The translations under genes were made by a program, and so were the position numbers. From the NCBI RefSeq assembly GCF_052055485.1, contig NZ_CP197171.1, positions 3,844,001-3,908,000 on the forward strand: a stretch of 64,000 nucleotides of DNA, read 5' to 3'. The DNA is from Amphibacillus sp052055485. GTDB taxonomy: Bacteria > Bacillota > Bacilli > Bacillales > Amphibacillaceae. The notes beneath the pieces are model-generated. The model was given only the letters and a program-made list of their open reading frames with translations. It searched no databases and was not told the DNA's origin. The first letter of the stretch is position 1. Each line of letters opens with the position of its first letter. Below, in pieces: positions 29,486-37,783 of the stretch.

Positions 29486-29773
29486 TTAGTCAATTTCAGT
29501 AGCTAAACTATAGGTTGGATTGGTTTCAATCAGATCGGGGTCCATTAGAAGAAAGTGATCAAAAGAAATTGAAACTTCTTTTGGAGAAAAGACCTCTCCT
29601 TTCTCAATTACAACTTCATTTTGCTCCAACGCATGAAGAAAGCTATTCATTTTCTTTAAGTCATTGTAAATCGTTCTGTTTGACACATTACATAACTTAG
29701 CTAACTCTGATATAGGGTATCTTTTCTTAGTTTTGCAAACTAAGGAAAACAAGGTTGAAAGTCGACTATTCAT
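29486..29773 (-). CDS. Short HTH protein, possible truncated PRD-type regulator
   Basis: 95 residues. The first 60 form a winged helix-turn-helix of the HTH_11/Mga type (KRYPISELAKLCNVSNRTIY near residues 17-36) like the N-terminus of BglG/MtlR-family regulators. The PRD and PTS domains that should follow are absent; the protein ends after a 35-residue tail. It could be a remnant of a larger regulator or a stand-alone small DNA-binding protein. GGAGG precedes the start. It sits between minJ and ctpB, the slot used by swrA in B. subtilis, but shows no similarity to SwrA that I can see. Confidence 0.6.
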   Translation of the reverse strand: MNSRLSTLFSLVCKTKKRYPISELAKLCNVSNRTIYNDLKKMNSFLHALEQNEVVIEKGEVFSPKEVSISFDHFLLMDPDLIETNPTYSLATEID

Positions 29774-30115
29774 TTAATTGTCCTCCTTACTGTTACTATA
29801 GCTTCAAAAGTAAACGCACACAAAACAAACTTACTTCATTAACTATGAAACAAATTGTCTATGACGATCAAAAAATTCCCACATATAACATGAGGGGCTT
29901 TTAAACACAGCGAAAAAATTTAAAACCATACCTTAACTTTCTAGACTCGCTCAACATCATTTAAAACAAAAAAATCGTCAAGCATCTCCACCTTTGAGAA
30001 CTATCCTTTCTCAAAGTAGATACTTGACGACTTTTTATACTGTAGTTGCTCATCCCTTTTACTTATTTCAATATGGGTTTTTCCCATATATTAAATAAAT
30101 CGAAACATAAGCAAT
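29774..30115. other. Intergenic gap before the HTH gene
   Basis: Holds the ctpB terminator (29970-30037) and A+T-rich sequence that should contain the promoter for the short HTH gene. Nothing else is recognisable. Confidence 0.5.
29970..30037 (-). terminator. Long hairpin terminator after ctpB
   Basis: Imperfect two-part inverted repeat: CGTCAAG / CTTGACG outside and CTTTGAGA / TCTCAAAG inside, with seven Ts on the minus strand. Confidence 0.85.
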
Positions 30116-31591
30116 CTATTCAAACAAGCTTTCCAGTGCTTTTTCTTTTTGCAAATCATCTTGATTATTTCTAATTTGTTCAATAATATCTGTTAGTAAC
30201 AGATCTGCTGTTTCTTGATTTAATTCTCCAGTCACTGCTAAATCCTGATCTGTTTGGTAATTCGTAATCGCCTGTTCTGTCTGTTCACTAAAGTAACCAT
30301 CTTCTCGGTCAACCTCGTATCCGAGTCCATCCAACATTACTTGAGCAAGGGCAATATTAGTATCACTATCATCATATGCTAATGTATCATCAAGTTGGAT
30401 CGGGGCGATATAATAATAATCGGGTTGATCTACCTCAATGGTTGGCTCGACCCCTACTTCATGAATCGAATTTCCTTCTGGTGACAACCATTTTAAAATC
30501 GTGATTTTCAATGAGCTGCCATCACCCATTGGAACTGTCTGTTGAACTGTGCCTTTACCAAAACTATTTCGACCAATAATTTCAGCATCAATCGCTTCAT
30601 ATAGAGCTATTGCTAAGATTTCAGAGGCTGAAGCACTTCCTTCATCAATTAAAATACTGATTGGATAATCTTTTGCTTCTTCCAAATCTGAGTAAAAACG
30701 CTGTTTATTATCCTCGTTATCTGCAATTTGCATATAAGGCTGATCACTTGTAATAAATAGTTTTAGTATATCCTCTGTCACATCTAATAAACCACCAGGG
30801 TTACCACGAACATCAATGACTAAGCCATCCATTCCTTGATTTTCTAAATCCTCTAATTCTTCTTGAAAACGGTCAGCTGTTTGTTCAGCAAAAGAAGTTA
30901 ACTGAATCACGCCTGCTTGCTGGTCTCCAACTTCAACCATGTCGGCATAAACGGTCTCAAGCGGAATCGTGTCACGAACTAAGGTAAACTCAATTGAATC
31001 AGACACGCCAGGACGTTGAATTTCAACAACAACTTCTGAACCTTTTTCACCTCTGATTTTTGCAACAGCTTCTAATAAATCCAATCCTTCAACACTTTCA
31101 CCATCAACAGCTAAAACCTGATCATTTGGTCTTAGACCTGCCTTTTCAGCTGGTGAATCCTTGATCGGTGCTATAATGGTTACTTTTTCATCAACCATAC
31201 TGACTTCAGCACCAATCCCCTCAAAAGAGGATTCAATTTGTTCATTAAATTGCTCCATCGTTTCCTGATCCATATATTCACTGTATGGATCATTTAATGA
31301 GCTGAGCATACCTCGAACAGCGCCCTCAACTAATTCTTCTTCCGATATTTCATCAATATAATTATTTTGAATAAGAGTATAAGCTTGAGCTACCTTTGGC
31401 AAAGAAATAGAATCCGTTAAATCGGTAAGCATCTCTTCATACTCTTCTTCGGTAATCGTTTGAGCTGACCCATTTATTAATTCTTCTTGATCCTGAAATA
31501 GTGGAAACTCAATAATAAAATATGTACCAAGTCCACCAATAACAAAGGTTAATCCTAACAAAAGAGCAAGCATACTTTTCTTCACATGCAC
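30116..31591 (-). CDS. ctpB: Carboxy-terminal processing protease CtpB (S41)
   Basis: 491 residues. An N-terminal membrane anchor (about 6-28), a PDZ domain near 95-165 (SPAEKAGLRPNDQVLAVDG), an S41 protease core with the catalytic Ser in DEGSASASE and Lys in FGKGTVQ, and a C-terminal peptidoglycan-binding domain (VMLDGLGYEVDREDGYFSEQ onward). In B. subtilis CtpB cleaves SpoIVFA during sporulation; here a surface-exposed protease is certain and its role in sporulation inferred. GGGGTGA is correctly spaced for GTG at 31591, and the longer frame to 31636 has none. Confidence 0.92.
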   Translation of the reverse strand: MHVKKSMLALLLGLTFVIGGLGTYFIIEFPLFQDQEELINGSAQTITEEEYEEMLTDLTDSISLPKVAQAYTLIQNNYIDEISEEELVEGAVRGMLSSLNDPYSEYMDQETMEQFNEQIESSFEGIGAEVSMVDEKVTIIAPIKDSPAEKAGLRPNDQVLAVDGESVEGLDLLEAVAKIRGEKGSEVVVEIQRPGVSDSIEFTLVRDTIPLETVYADMVEVGDQQAGVIQLTSFAEQTADRFQEELEDLENQGMDGLVIDVRGNPGGLLDVTEDILKLFITSDQPYMQIADNEDNKQRFYSDLEEAKDYPISILIDEGSASASEILAIALYEAIDAEIIGRNSFGKGTVQQTVPMGDGSSLKITILKWLSPEGNSIHEVGVEPTIEVDQPDYYYIAPIQLDDTLAYDDSDTNIALAQVMLDGLGYEVDREDGYFSEQTEQAITNYQTDQDLAVTGELNQETADLLLTDIIEQIRNNQDDLQKEKALESLFE

Positions 31592-31733
31592 ATTATTCAC
31601 CCCAGTAAAAAGTCTTGTTTGTATAGTGTAACACAAAGTGATATTTCAATCACCGACGATATTATTTACCGACTTTAGCTTTACAATTCCTAAATAATGG
31701 TTTTAAACTATGAGACAATAGAAAAACATTCAG

Positions 31734-31765
31734 AAAAAGCATCGCAACATTTCGTGCGATGCTTA
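31734..31765 (-). terminator. Terminator after the M23 peptidase gene
   Basis: Stem AGCATCGCA (31739-31747) / TGCGATGCT (31756-31764) with five Ts following on the minus strand. Confidence 0.88.
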
Positions 31766-31796
31766 TATATAGTATATTACATTTACTTTATATATA

Positions 31797-33197
31797 TTAT
31801 TGTAAAAAGTTTCTTGGGTTTTGGGGATTGCCCCAACCACCAATATGAACTTCAAAATGCAAATGTTGTCCTGTTGAACCGCCCGTATTACCCATCATCG
31901 CAATTTTTTGTCCTCTTGATACAGTATCCCCAGGACTAACTGAGATAGAACCAGATCGAAGGTGTGCATAAAATGTGGTGATTTGCTGACCATTGATATA
32001 ATGAGTAATCATAATCGCATCACCATAGCCTCTCATACTAGGACCACCTTCAGTGTACGTGCCTTGTACAACTCCAGCTTCTGCAGCGTAAATTTCCTGG
32101 TTTCCAGCTTCTGCAATATCAATACCGTTATGTGGTTTCACTTCTCCGGTTATTGGATGAACTCGACTAGGATTAAACTCAGATGTTACCCGCCTTGTAG
32201 AAGCTGGCCAAAATAATGTTGCCCCACTATCTACAACTTGTTCAGAAGTATCATCTTGCTTCTTATCCTCTTGTGTTAGCTGTGCTAAACGCTCTTCTTC
32301 TTCAGCAAGCTTGATCGCCTTTTCTAAGGCTACAGCTTCAGTTCTTTTAATTTCTTGTTGATCAGCTAAAGTTATCGTATATTCTTCAAGATCCGCATGT
32401 TCTTCTTCCAACTCATCCGCAGCAGCAACTTGTGTGTCTCGCTGTTGATTTAATTGGTCTTGTAAAGTTGATAACTCCTGTTGCTGTGCGACTAAAGTCG
32501 AACGTTGATTTTCTAATTCTGCTTTTTGATCATCTAATTTAGTTTTGTCAGCAACAAGCTGCTCTTTCTTCTCTTCAACGGTCACACGTTTATCTTCAAG
32601 ATCTGCTTGATCTTGTTGTTGAGCTTCCATAATCGTTCGATCAGAATCAAAAATTTTCGTTACGGCCGTCGCTCGATTAACGAAATCACTAAAGCTTTGG
32701 GCACCAAATAGAACCTGTAAGTAGTTAATATTACCACCATTATGTTGAATTGAACGTAAACGATTCTTTATTAAAACATCCCGTTCCTCAATTCGATCGA
32801 TTAACTCTTCAATTTCATCAGCTAAAGTATCAAGTTCCTCTTCCGTATCGTTAATTTGAGTCTCTGTTTCAGTGATTGAGCCTTCTAGAGTTGAAATCTC
32901 TGTATTAGTTATATCTATTTCATTCTGTTTTTCTTCCAGATTCGTTTCAGTCACTTCAAGATCACCATCAATTTCTGAGATCTTTTCAGTTACCTCAGCC
33001 TGGCGTCTTTCATTTTCTGCTATTTGTGCTTGTGCATCACTAGCCTCATTATCAATACCTGATCGTTCATTTTCTAGTTCTTCTAATTCTTTCTCCAGCT
33101 CAGCAATACTCTGTGCTGAAACAGAACCTACCCCTGGACCAACAATACCGAGAGACAATGTGACGATAAGTATGTAAGCAAAAAAACGTTTCATCAT
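31797..33197 (-). CDS. Secreted coiled-coil M23 peptidase, likely FtsEX-controlled hydrolase
   Basis: 466 residues: signal peptide (about 1-29, ending VSAQS), a very long coiled coil rich in Glu, Gln and Leu (30-290), then a LytM/M23 zinc endopeptidase domain. Metal ligands are visible in HNGIDIA and GQHLHFEV. Architecture equals EnvC/PcsB-type murein hydrolases or activators, and the gene lies directly after ftsEX. In B. subtilis FtsEX activates the NlpC/P60 enzyme CwlO, so this M23 protein probably takes that role. The active site looks intact. Start chosen by GGAGG before the ATG pair at 33197/33194. Confidence 0.88.
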   Translation of the reverse strand: MMKRFFAYILIVTLSLGIVGPGVGSVSAQSIAELEKELEELENERSGIDNEASDAQAQIAENERRQAEVTEKISEIDGDLEVTETNLEEKQNEIDITNTEISTLEGSITETETQINDTEEELDTLADEIEELIDRIEERDVLIKNRLRSIQHNGGNINYLQVLFGAQSFSDFVNRATAVTKIFDSDRTIMEAQQQDQADLEDKRVTVEEKKEQLVADKTKLDDQKAELENQRSTLVAQQQELSTLQDQLNQQRDTQVAAADELEEEHADLEEYTITLADQQEIKRTEAVALEKAIKLAEEEERLAQLTQEDKKQDDTSEQVVDSGATLFWPASTRRVTSEFNPSRVHPITGEVKPHNGIDIAEAGNQEIYAAEAGVVQGTYTEGGPSMRGYGDAIMITHYINGQQITTFYAHLRSGSISVSPGDTVSRGQKIAMMGNTGGSTGQHLHFEVHIGGWGNPQNPRNFLQ

Positions 33198-33275
33198 TAA
33201 AATCCTCCATTTCAGCAAAGTTTTATTTCAATAGATTTTTTTATGTAATGTAGTAAGTCTCTTAGACTAAGAGAC

Positions 33276-34172
33276 TTACACTTTAAGAAACTTACGCACA
33301 CTCATGACACTACCCCAAACACCAATGACGGCACCAATTAACAAGACAATACCTGACAATTGCCACACGAAAGGACTAAATGGTAGCACGGTAATAAAAT
33401 CAAACTGATTAATCATATCAGCATTTTGGTCTAAAAAGTAATACCCGGTAAATAAAAGAATAATCGGTAAAATACTTCCTAGTACACCTAATAACAAACC
33501 TTCAACAAAGAATGGCCAGCGAATAAACCAATTAGTAGCTCCAACCAGTTTCATAATCTCAATTTCTTTTCTACGAGCGATGATCGTTATTTTAATTGTG
33601 TTTGAGATTAAGAATATTGCTGTGAATACGAGAGCAATAATTAAGATAATCCCCAAGTTTCTTGCATAATTATTAAAAGTGAAAATATTTTCAACAACAT
33701 CTTGACCAAAGTTCACTTTTTCAACACGATTCATGGCTTCTATCTCACTAGCAATTGCAATTGTATCTTGCGGATCATTTGCACTAACAATATAGGCATC
33801 ATTTAAGGGATTATCATCATCTTGGTAAAGTTCAAATGGACTCCCCTCATCGCCCATACTGTCAATCAGACTACGCATCTCATCATCTCGTGAAGAAAAC
33901 TCTACCGACTCTATATTACTTATCGCTTCAAGTTCTTCACCAAGTTCATCTATTTCCTCTTCCGTAGCTGTTACATCAATCAAAACTTTGATCCGTACAT
34001 CTTCCTCAATGTTATCAGCCACATGATTTAGATTCATCATTAAAGCTAAGAATACAGCCACTAGAAGTAGTGTTGTTGTTACAGCTCCAACTGACGCTAA
34101 AGTCATCCAGCTATTACGCCAACTATTTTTAAATCCTTCTCTAAAATGTCGTTTAAATGTTCTAATCTTCAT
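33276..34172 (-). CDS. ftsX: Cell-division ABC transporter permease FtsX
   Basis: 298 residues with a first membrane segment near 24-46, a large extracytoplasmic domain (about 47-165, acidic) and three more segments (about 170-195, 220-245, 265-290). FtsX with FtsE transmits an ATP-driven signal to a peptidoglycan hydrolase outside. The start overlaps the ftsE end by 11 bases; the ATG at 34172 (MKIRTFKRH) fits the family and AGAGGTG spacing, and 34178 is an alternative. Confidence 0.95.
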   Translation of the reverse strand: MKIRTFKRHFREGFKNSWRNSWMTLASVGAVTTTLLLVAVFLALMMNLNHVADNIEEDVRIKVLIDVTATEEEIDELGEELEAISNIESVEFSSRDDEMRSLIDSMGDEGSPFELYQDDDNPLNDAYIVSANDPQDTIAIASEIEAMNRVEKVNFGQDVVENIFTFNNYARNLGIILIIALVFTAIFLISNTIKITIIARRKEIEIMKLVGATNWFIRWPFFVEGLLLGVLGSILPIILLFTGYYFLDQNADMINQFDFITVLPFSPFVWQLSGIVLLIGAVIGVWGSVMSVRKFLKV

Positions 34173-34860
34173 AGCCATAATCACCTCTATGTTGATCACG
34201 GACAATCAAGCCATCTTCCATGGCAATTACTCGTCGCTTGATCGTATTAACAATCTCTCTGCTGTGGGTCGCCATGATTATGGTCGTACCGGATGCGTTG
34301 ATTTGTTCTAATATTTTCATAATTCCCCATGAAGTCTCGGGATCTAGATTTCCAGTAGGTTCATCTGCAATTAACAACTTTGGATAATTAGCCATTGCTC
34401 GTGCGATTGCAACCCGTTGTTGTTCGCCGCCTGAAAGTTCATCAGGAATAAAACGGGCTTTGTTTTTTAATCCGACTTGATCTAAAACTTCCATTACTCG
34501 TCTACGAATTTGACGGGGGGCTTCTTCTACGACCTCCAAGGCAAATGCAACATTCTCATAAACTGTCATCTTCGGTAACAACTTAAAATCCTGGTAAACA
34601 ACTCCTATATCTCTTCGCAACATAGGTACTTCTCGCCATTTCATTGTTACTAAATCCTTATCATTTACCCTGATTTCTCCGCTTGATGCTATTTCTTCAC
34701 GAAAAATCAATTTGACAAATGTTGATTTACCTGCACCACTTTGACCAACGAGATAGACAAACTCACCGGGGTCTATTTTTATACTTACTCCATTTAAGGC
34801 AATAACGCCATTTGGGTATGTTTTCTTTATATCATGCATTTCTATCATAAACTGATTCAC
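34162..34860 (-). CDS. ftsE: Cell-division ATP-binding protein FtsE
   Basis: 232 residues: Walker A GQSGAGKS (about 39-46), signature LSGGEQQRVAIARA, Walker B LLIADEPTGNLD. ATPase subunit of FtsEX. Translationally coupled to ftsX by overlap, with the M23 peptidase downstream in the same direction. Confidence 0.97.
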   Translation of the reverse strand: MNQFMIEMHDIKKTYPNGVIALNGVSIKIDPGEFVYLVGQSGAGKSTFVKLIFREEIASSGEIRVNDKDLVTMKWREVPMLRRDIGVVYQDFKLLPKMTVYENVAFALEVVEEAPRQIRRRVMEVLDQVGLKNKARFIPDELSGGEQQRVAIARAMANYPKLLIADEPTGNLDPETSWGIMKILEQINASGTTIIMATHSREIVNTIKRRVIAMEDGLIVRDQHRGDYGYED

Positions 34861-35045
34861 CTTTATCTTAAATTAATTTTTCAAATCTTGTTTTAAGATT
34901 TTCCACTCTCAATCTATTACATTATAACATCTAAATCGACTTTTTTTACCGTTTTATTATTACATTTTCATTTCAAAACCTGTCAAAAAATGCATTTTTA
35001 AAATGAACTAGTCTAATAGAACTAGTTAAATAGGTTATTTATACC

Positions 35046-35080
35046 CATTAAAAAAGAAGGTTAGCTTTTGCTAAAACCTT
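35046..35080 (-). terminator. Terminator overlapping the end of yvjA
   Basis: GAAGGTTTTAGC / GCTAACCTTC on the minus strand with a 2-base bulge and 4-base loop, then six Ts. The stem includes the last codons and the stop of yvjA. Confidence 0.85.
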
Positions 35081-35930
35081 CCCCAATGACTTCACTAGCA
35101 TTCATCACAACAATAAAAGCATTTGGATCGATTTGTTTTATAACTTGTACGGTTCGACTAAATTCATTTTGATTAACAATACACATGATCATATTTTTAT
35201 TTGCTTTCGTATAGCCACCCTCTGCTCGCCATACAGTGACTCCTCGATCAATCTCATTTAGTAAGGCTAGACGGATCTCTTCTAAATGATCGGTTACAAC
35301 CATGATACTTTTAGAACTATTTAGCCCAACTTGAGCTAAATCTATCGTTCGACTAGTGACAAGTAAACCAATTAACGCATATAGACCTTGTTCAACAGAA
35401 AAAACAAAAATGGCTGTTAAAACAATCATGCCATCAAATAAAGCGACACAAATTCCAAAAGGCAATGGAACAAACTTATGAAGAATTTGAGCAGCTAAAT
35501 CAATTCCACCCGTAGATCCTTTACCACGAAACACAAGACCAATCCCTAAGCCACACGCAATCCCTCCAAATATCGCCGCTAATAACGGATCTGAACTGGC
35601 TGGATTCCATTGGCTTGTTAAGGAAACAAAAAGAGGTACCATAACAGTTCCAACTAGGGTTTTAAATCCGAAATTTCTTCCTAGTATCCATGTCCCTAAA
35701 ATAAATAAAGGGATATTGATCGACCATTGAACAATCGAAGGTTCAAATTGAAAGAGTGCATATAATATCGTACTTATCCCTGCAACGCCACCTGACGCAA
35801 CATCATTCGGTAATAAAAATAAATTGAAACCAATAGCCACAAAAAATGATCCTAATAAAACAAGTCCATACTCAATAAATAACAATCCTTTTTCCGGCAA
35901 AGATTGACGCCGATATTTAGCAATGATCAC
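35061..35930 (-). CDS. yvjA: YitT-family membrane protein (YvjA-like)
   Basis: 289 residues: five or six membrane segments over residues 14-185 followed by a soluble C-terminal DUF2179 domain (GVTVWRAEGGYTKANKNMIM near 230-250). Family members are widespread in Firmicutes and poorly understood. In B. subtilis yvjA lies in this ctpB-ftsEX neighbourhood, which is why the symbol is used. It has its own terminator. Confidence 0.85.
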   Translation of the reverse strand: MIIAKYRRQSLPEKGLLFIEYGLVLLGSFFVAIGFNLFLLPNDVASGGVAGISTILYALFQFEPSIVQWSINIPLFILGTWILGRNFGFKTLVGTVMVPLFVSLTSQWNPASSDPLLAAIFGGIACGLGIGLVFRGKGSTGGIDLAAQILHKFVPLPFGICVALFDGMIVLTAIFVFSVEQGLYALIGLLVTSRTIDLAQVGLNSSKSIMVVTDHLEEIRLALLNEIDRGVTVWRAEGGYTKANKNMIMCIVNQNEFSRTVQVIKQIDPNAFIVVMNASEVIGEGFSKS

Positions 35931-36123
35931 TATTCACCTCGCTTCTTTTCTTTCGTTCAACCTATCGGAGTATACCACGTTTAGATTAACGGAACAATAA
36001 TTGAATGATCAGTAAAATTCATATTTGTCTACTTTTACTTGCTACACATATCTAAGGCGACTATATGTCTAACATTCGTCAATTGGTAAATCTTCTTGAT
36101 TGTCAGTAGAAAATCACTATTAA

Positions 36124-36455
36124 AGACTGTGTCAGAAAATAAGAAACGCTCTTTTTACCAAGATGCTGAGTTCAAGCCCGAAGAAAGCGTCGTGTTTTTC
36201 CATAGCGGTCGCCTTAACCTGACAATATTGCTGTGGTTACTCGCCCCACCGAAATGATTTGGGACTGGGGCTCAAAATAAGAAAGACACTTATTCTTGCG
36301 ATGCAAATACTTCGTAGCTTTCCTTTGTGTGATGACTCGCCCCACCGAAGACATTTGCGGTTACTCGTTCCACCGTAGGGATTTAGGACTGCGATTACTC
36401 GTCCCACCGTAGGGATTTGGGACTGCGATTACTCGTCCCACCGAAATGATTCGCT
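36124..36455 (+). repeat. Dispersed repeat R, copy 6 with internal 34-bp tandem
   Basis: The left part shares AGCGGTCG, TTAACCTGACAATATTGCTG and GGTTACTCGCCCCA with the 50.5-kb copy. The middle repeats the AATAAG...CTTATT hairpin module. The right part is a direct tandem of a 34-bp unit starting TGCGATTACTCGTCCCACCG at 36356, 36390 and 36424 (third unit partial). Confidence 0.8.
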
Positions 36456-36531
36456 AGTTGATGTGTACCTACGTTAGACATAACTATTTGTGAACTATAA
36501 TCCACCACATACTTATCATTCATAGAGCAGT

Positions 36532-36562
36532 AAAAAAAGCTCAAAATCATATTTGAGCTTTT
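36532..36562 (-). terminator. Terminator of the secA-prfB unit
   Basis: AAAAGCTCAAA (36535-36545) / TTTGAGCTTTT (36552-36562) with additional Ts on the minus strand, ending five bases before the prfB stop. Confidence 0.9.
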
Positions 36563-36566
36563 CCAT

Positions 36567-37668
36567 TTAATACATTTGTTGACGGAGATAAGCATCAATA
36601 AATGGGTCAAGATCACCATCCATCACACTTTGTGTATTCCCCATTTCAAGATCGGTTCGGTGATCTTTAATCATCGAATAAGGGTGAAACACATACGATC
36701 TGATTTGGCTGCCCCAACCAATTTCCTTTTGCTCACCACGGATTTCGCTCAACTCTGCCTGTTGTCGATCAATCTCAATTTGATAAAGCTTTGATTTTAA
36801 CATCTTTAACGCTTGTTCACGGTTTTTAATTTGTGAGCGTTCAGATTGACAGGTCACAATCGTATTTGTCGGTATATGGGTAATTCTTACGGCTGAATCA
36901 GTTGTATTAACGTGCTGTCCGCCTGCCCCACTTGCACGGTAAGTATCTACTTTGATTTCCTCATTTTTAATCTCTATATCAATACCATCATCTATCTCTG
37001 GTGTCACCTCACAAGAAACAAATGAAGTGTGACGACGACCAGACGAGTCAAACGGAGAGATTCGTACAAGACGATGAACACCTTTTTCAGCTTTTAAATA
37101 GCCATAAGCATTATGACCCTTAATCAATAAGGTTACACTTTTTACACCTGCTTCTTCACCAGGTAAATAGTTTAATGTTTCTAGTTTAAAGTTCTTTTTT
37201 TCTGCCCATCGGGTGTACATGCGTAATAACATACTTGCCCAATCTTGTGATTCCGTACCTCCTGCTCCCGGGTGAAGTTCTAAAATAGCATTACTCTTAT
37301 CATACGGCTCACTTAGCAACATATATAATTCAAATTGGTTAAGATCTTCTGTTAATTGAGTTAATTTTTGTTCAAGTTCTTGCTGTAGCTCTTGATCCTC
37401 TTCTTCTTTAACTAATTCATAGCTAACCTCTAGATCTTCTAGTGATTCGACATGCTTGTCAAAAGTTTGGACCAAATCCTTTAAATTATTAACCTCATCA
37501 ATGATTTTTTGGGCTTTCTGTTGATCATTCCAAAAATCCGAATCTACCATCTCTGTTTCTAATTCAGCAATTCGGGTTCTCTTTTCTTCAAGGTCAAAGA
37601 GACCCCCTAAATTCCGCTATACGGTTATTCATTTTTGTTAAATCTTGCTTAATTTCTATTAGCTCCAT
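36567..37668 (-). CDS. prfB: Peptide chain release factor 2 (programmed +1 frameshift)
   Basis: About 366 residues after frameshifting: 24 codons from ATG 37668 to an in-frame TGA (37594-37596), then the main frame 37595-36567. The stop-recognition region ISPFDSSGRRHTS contains SPF for UGA/UAA reading, and RASGAGGQHVNTTDS carries the GGQ that triggers peptidyl-tRNA hydrolysis. RF2 controls its own synthesis: when RF2 is scarce, ribosomes pause at UGA and shift +1. It follows secA as in B. subtilis. An annotation starting at MVDSDFWNDQ would miss the N-terminus. Confidence 0.97.
37593..37608 (-). other. Programmed +1 frameshift site of prfB
   Basis: Minus strand reads AGGGGG TCT CTT TGA C: an internal Shine-Dalgarno-like AGGGGG, a 3-base spacer, the slippery CTT and the TGA stop followed by C. 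This is the canonical RF2 recoding signal; the shift skips the T of TGA at 37596. Confidence 0.97.
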
Positions 37669-37701
37669 ACTTTCACCTCGTAAAAATCGATTTTCTCGTT
37701 A

Positions 37702-37732
37702 GAATGGACATCCTGCATTTGGATGTCCATTC
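37702..37732 (-). other. Strong hairpin between secA and prfB without T tract
   Basis: GAATGGACATCC / GGATGTCCATTC, a perfect 12-bp stem with a 7-base loop. No T run follows on the minus strand, so it is more likely an RNA processing or stability element or a partial attenuator than a full terminator. Confidence 0.6.
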
Positions 37733-37783
37733 ATACTCATTAATTGATAGTAAAGTAAACTCACCATCAATTGAAATCTTACT

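Larger units (their letters stand above)
35931..36566. other. Intergenic gap dominated by repeat R
   Basis: Between yvjA and prfB. About half is repeat R copy 6, and the right end carries the prfB terminator. A 74-codon ORF (36395-36619) is a repeat artefact running into prfB. Confidence 0.6.

Noticed and set aside
29486..29773. SwrA orthologue in the minJ-ctpB interval
   Set aside because: Position fits, but the sequence is a winged HTH of the BglG/Mga type with no visible SwrA similarity.
36395..36619. 74-codon minus-strand ORF running from prfB into repeat R
   Set aside because: Out of frame with prfB, crosses the prfB terminator and ends in repeat units.
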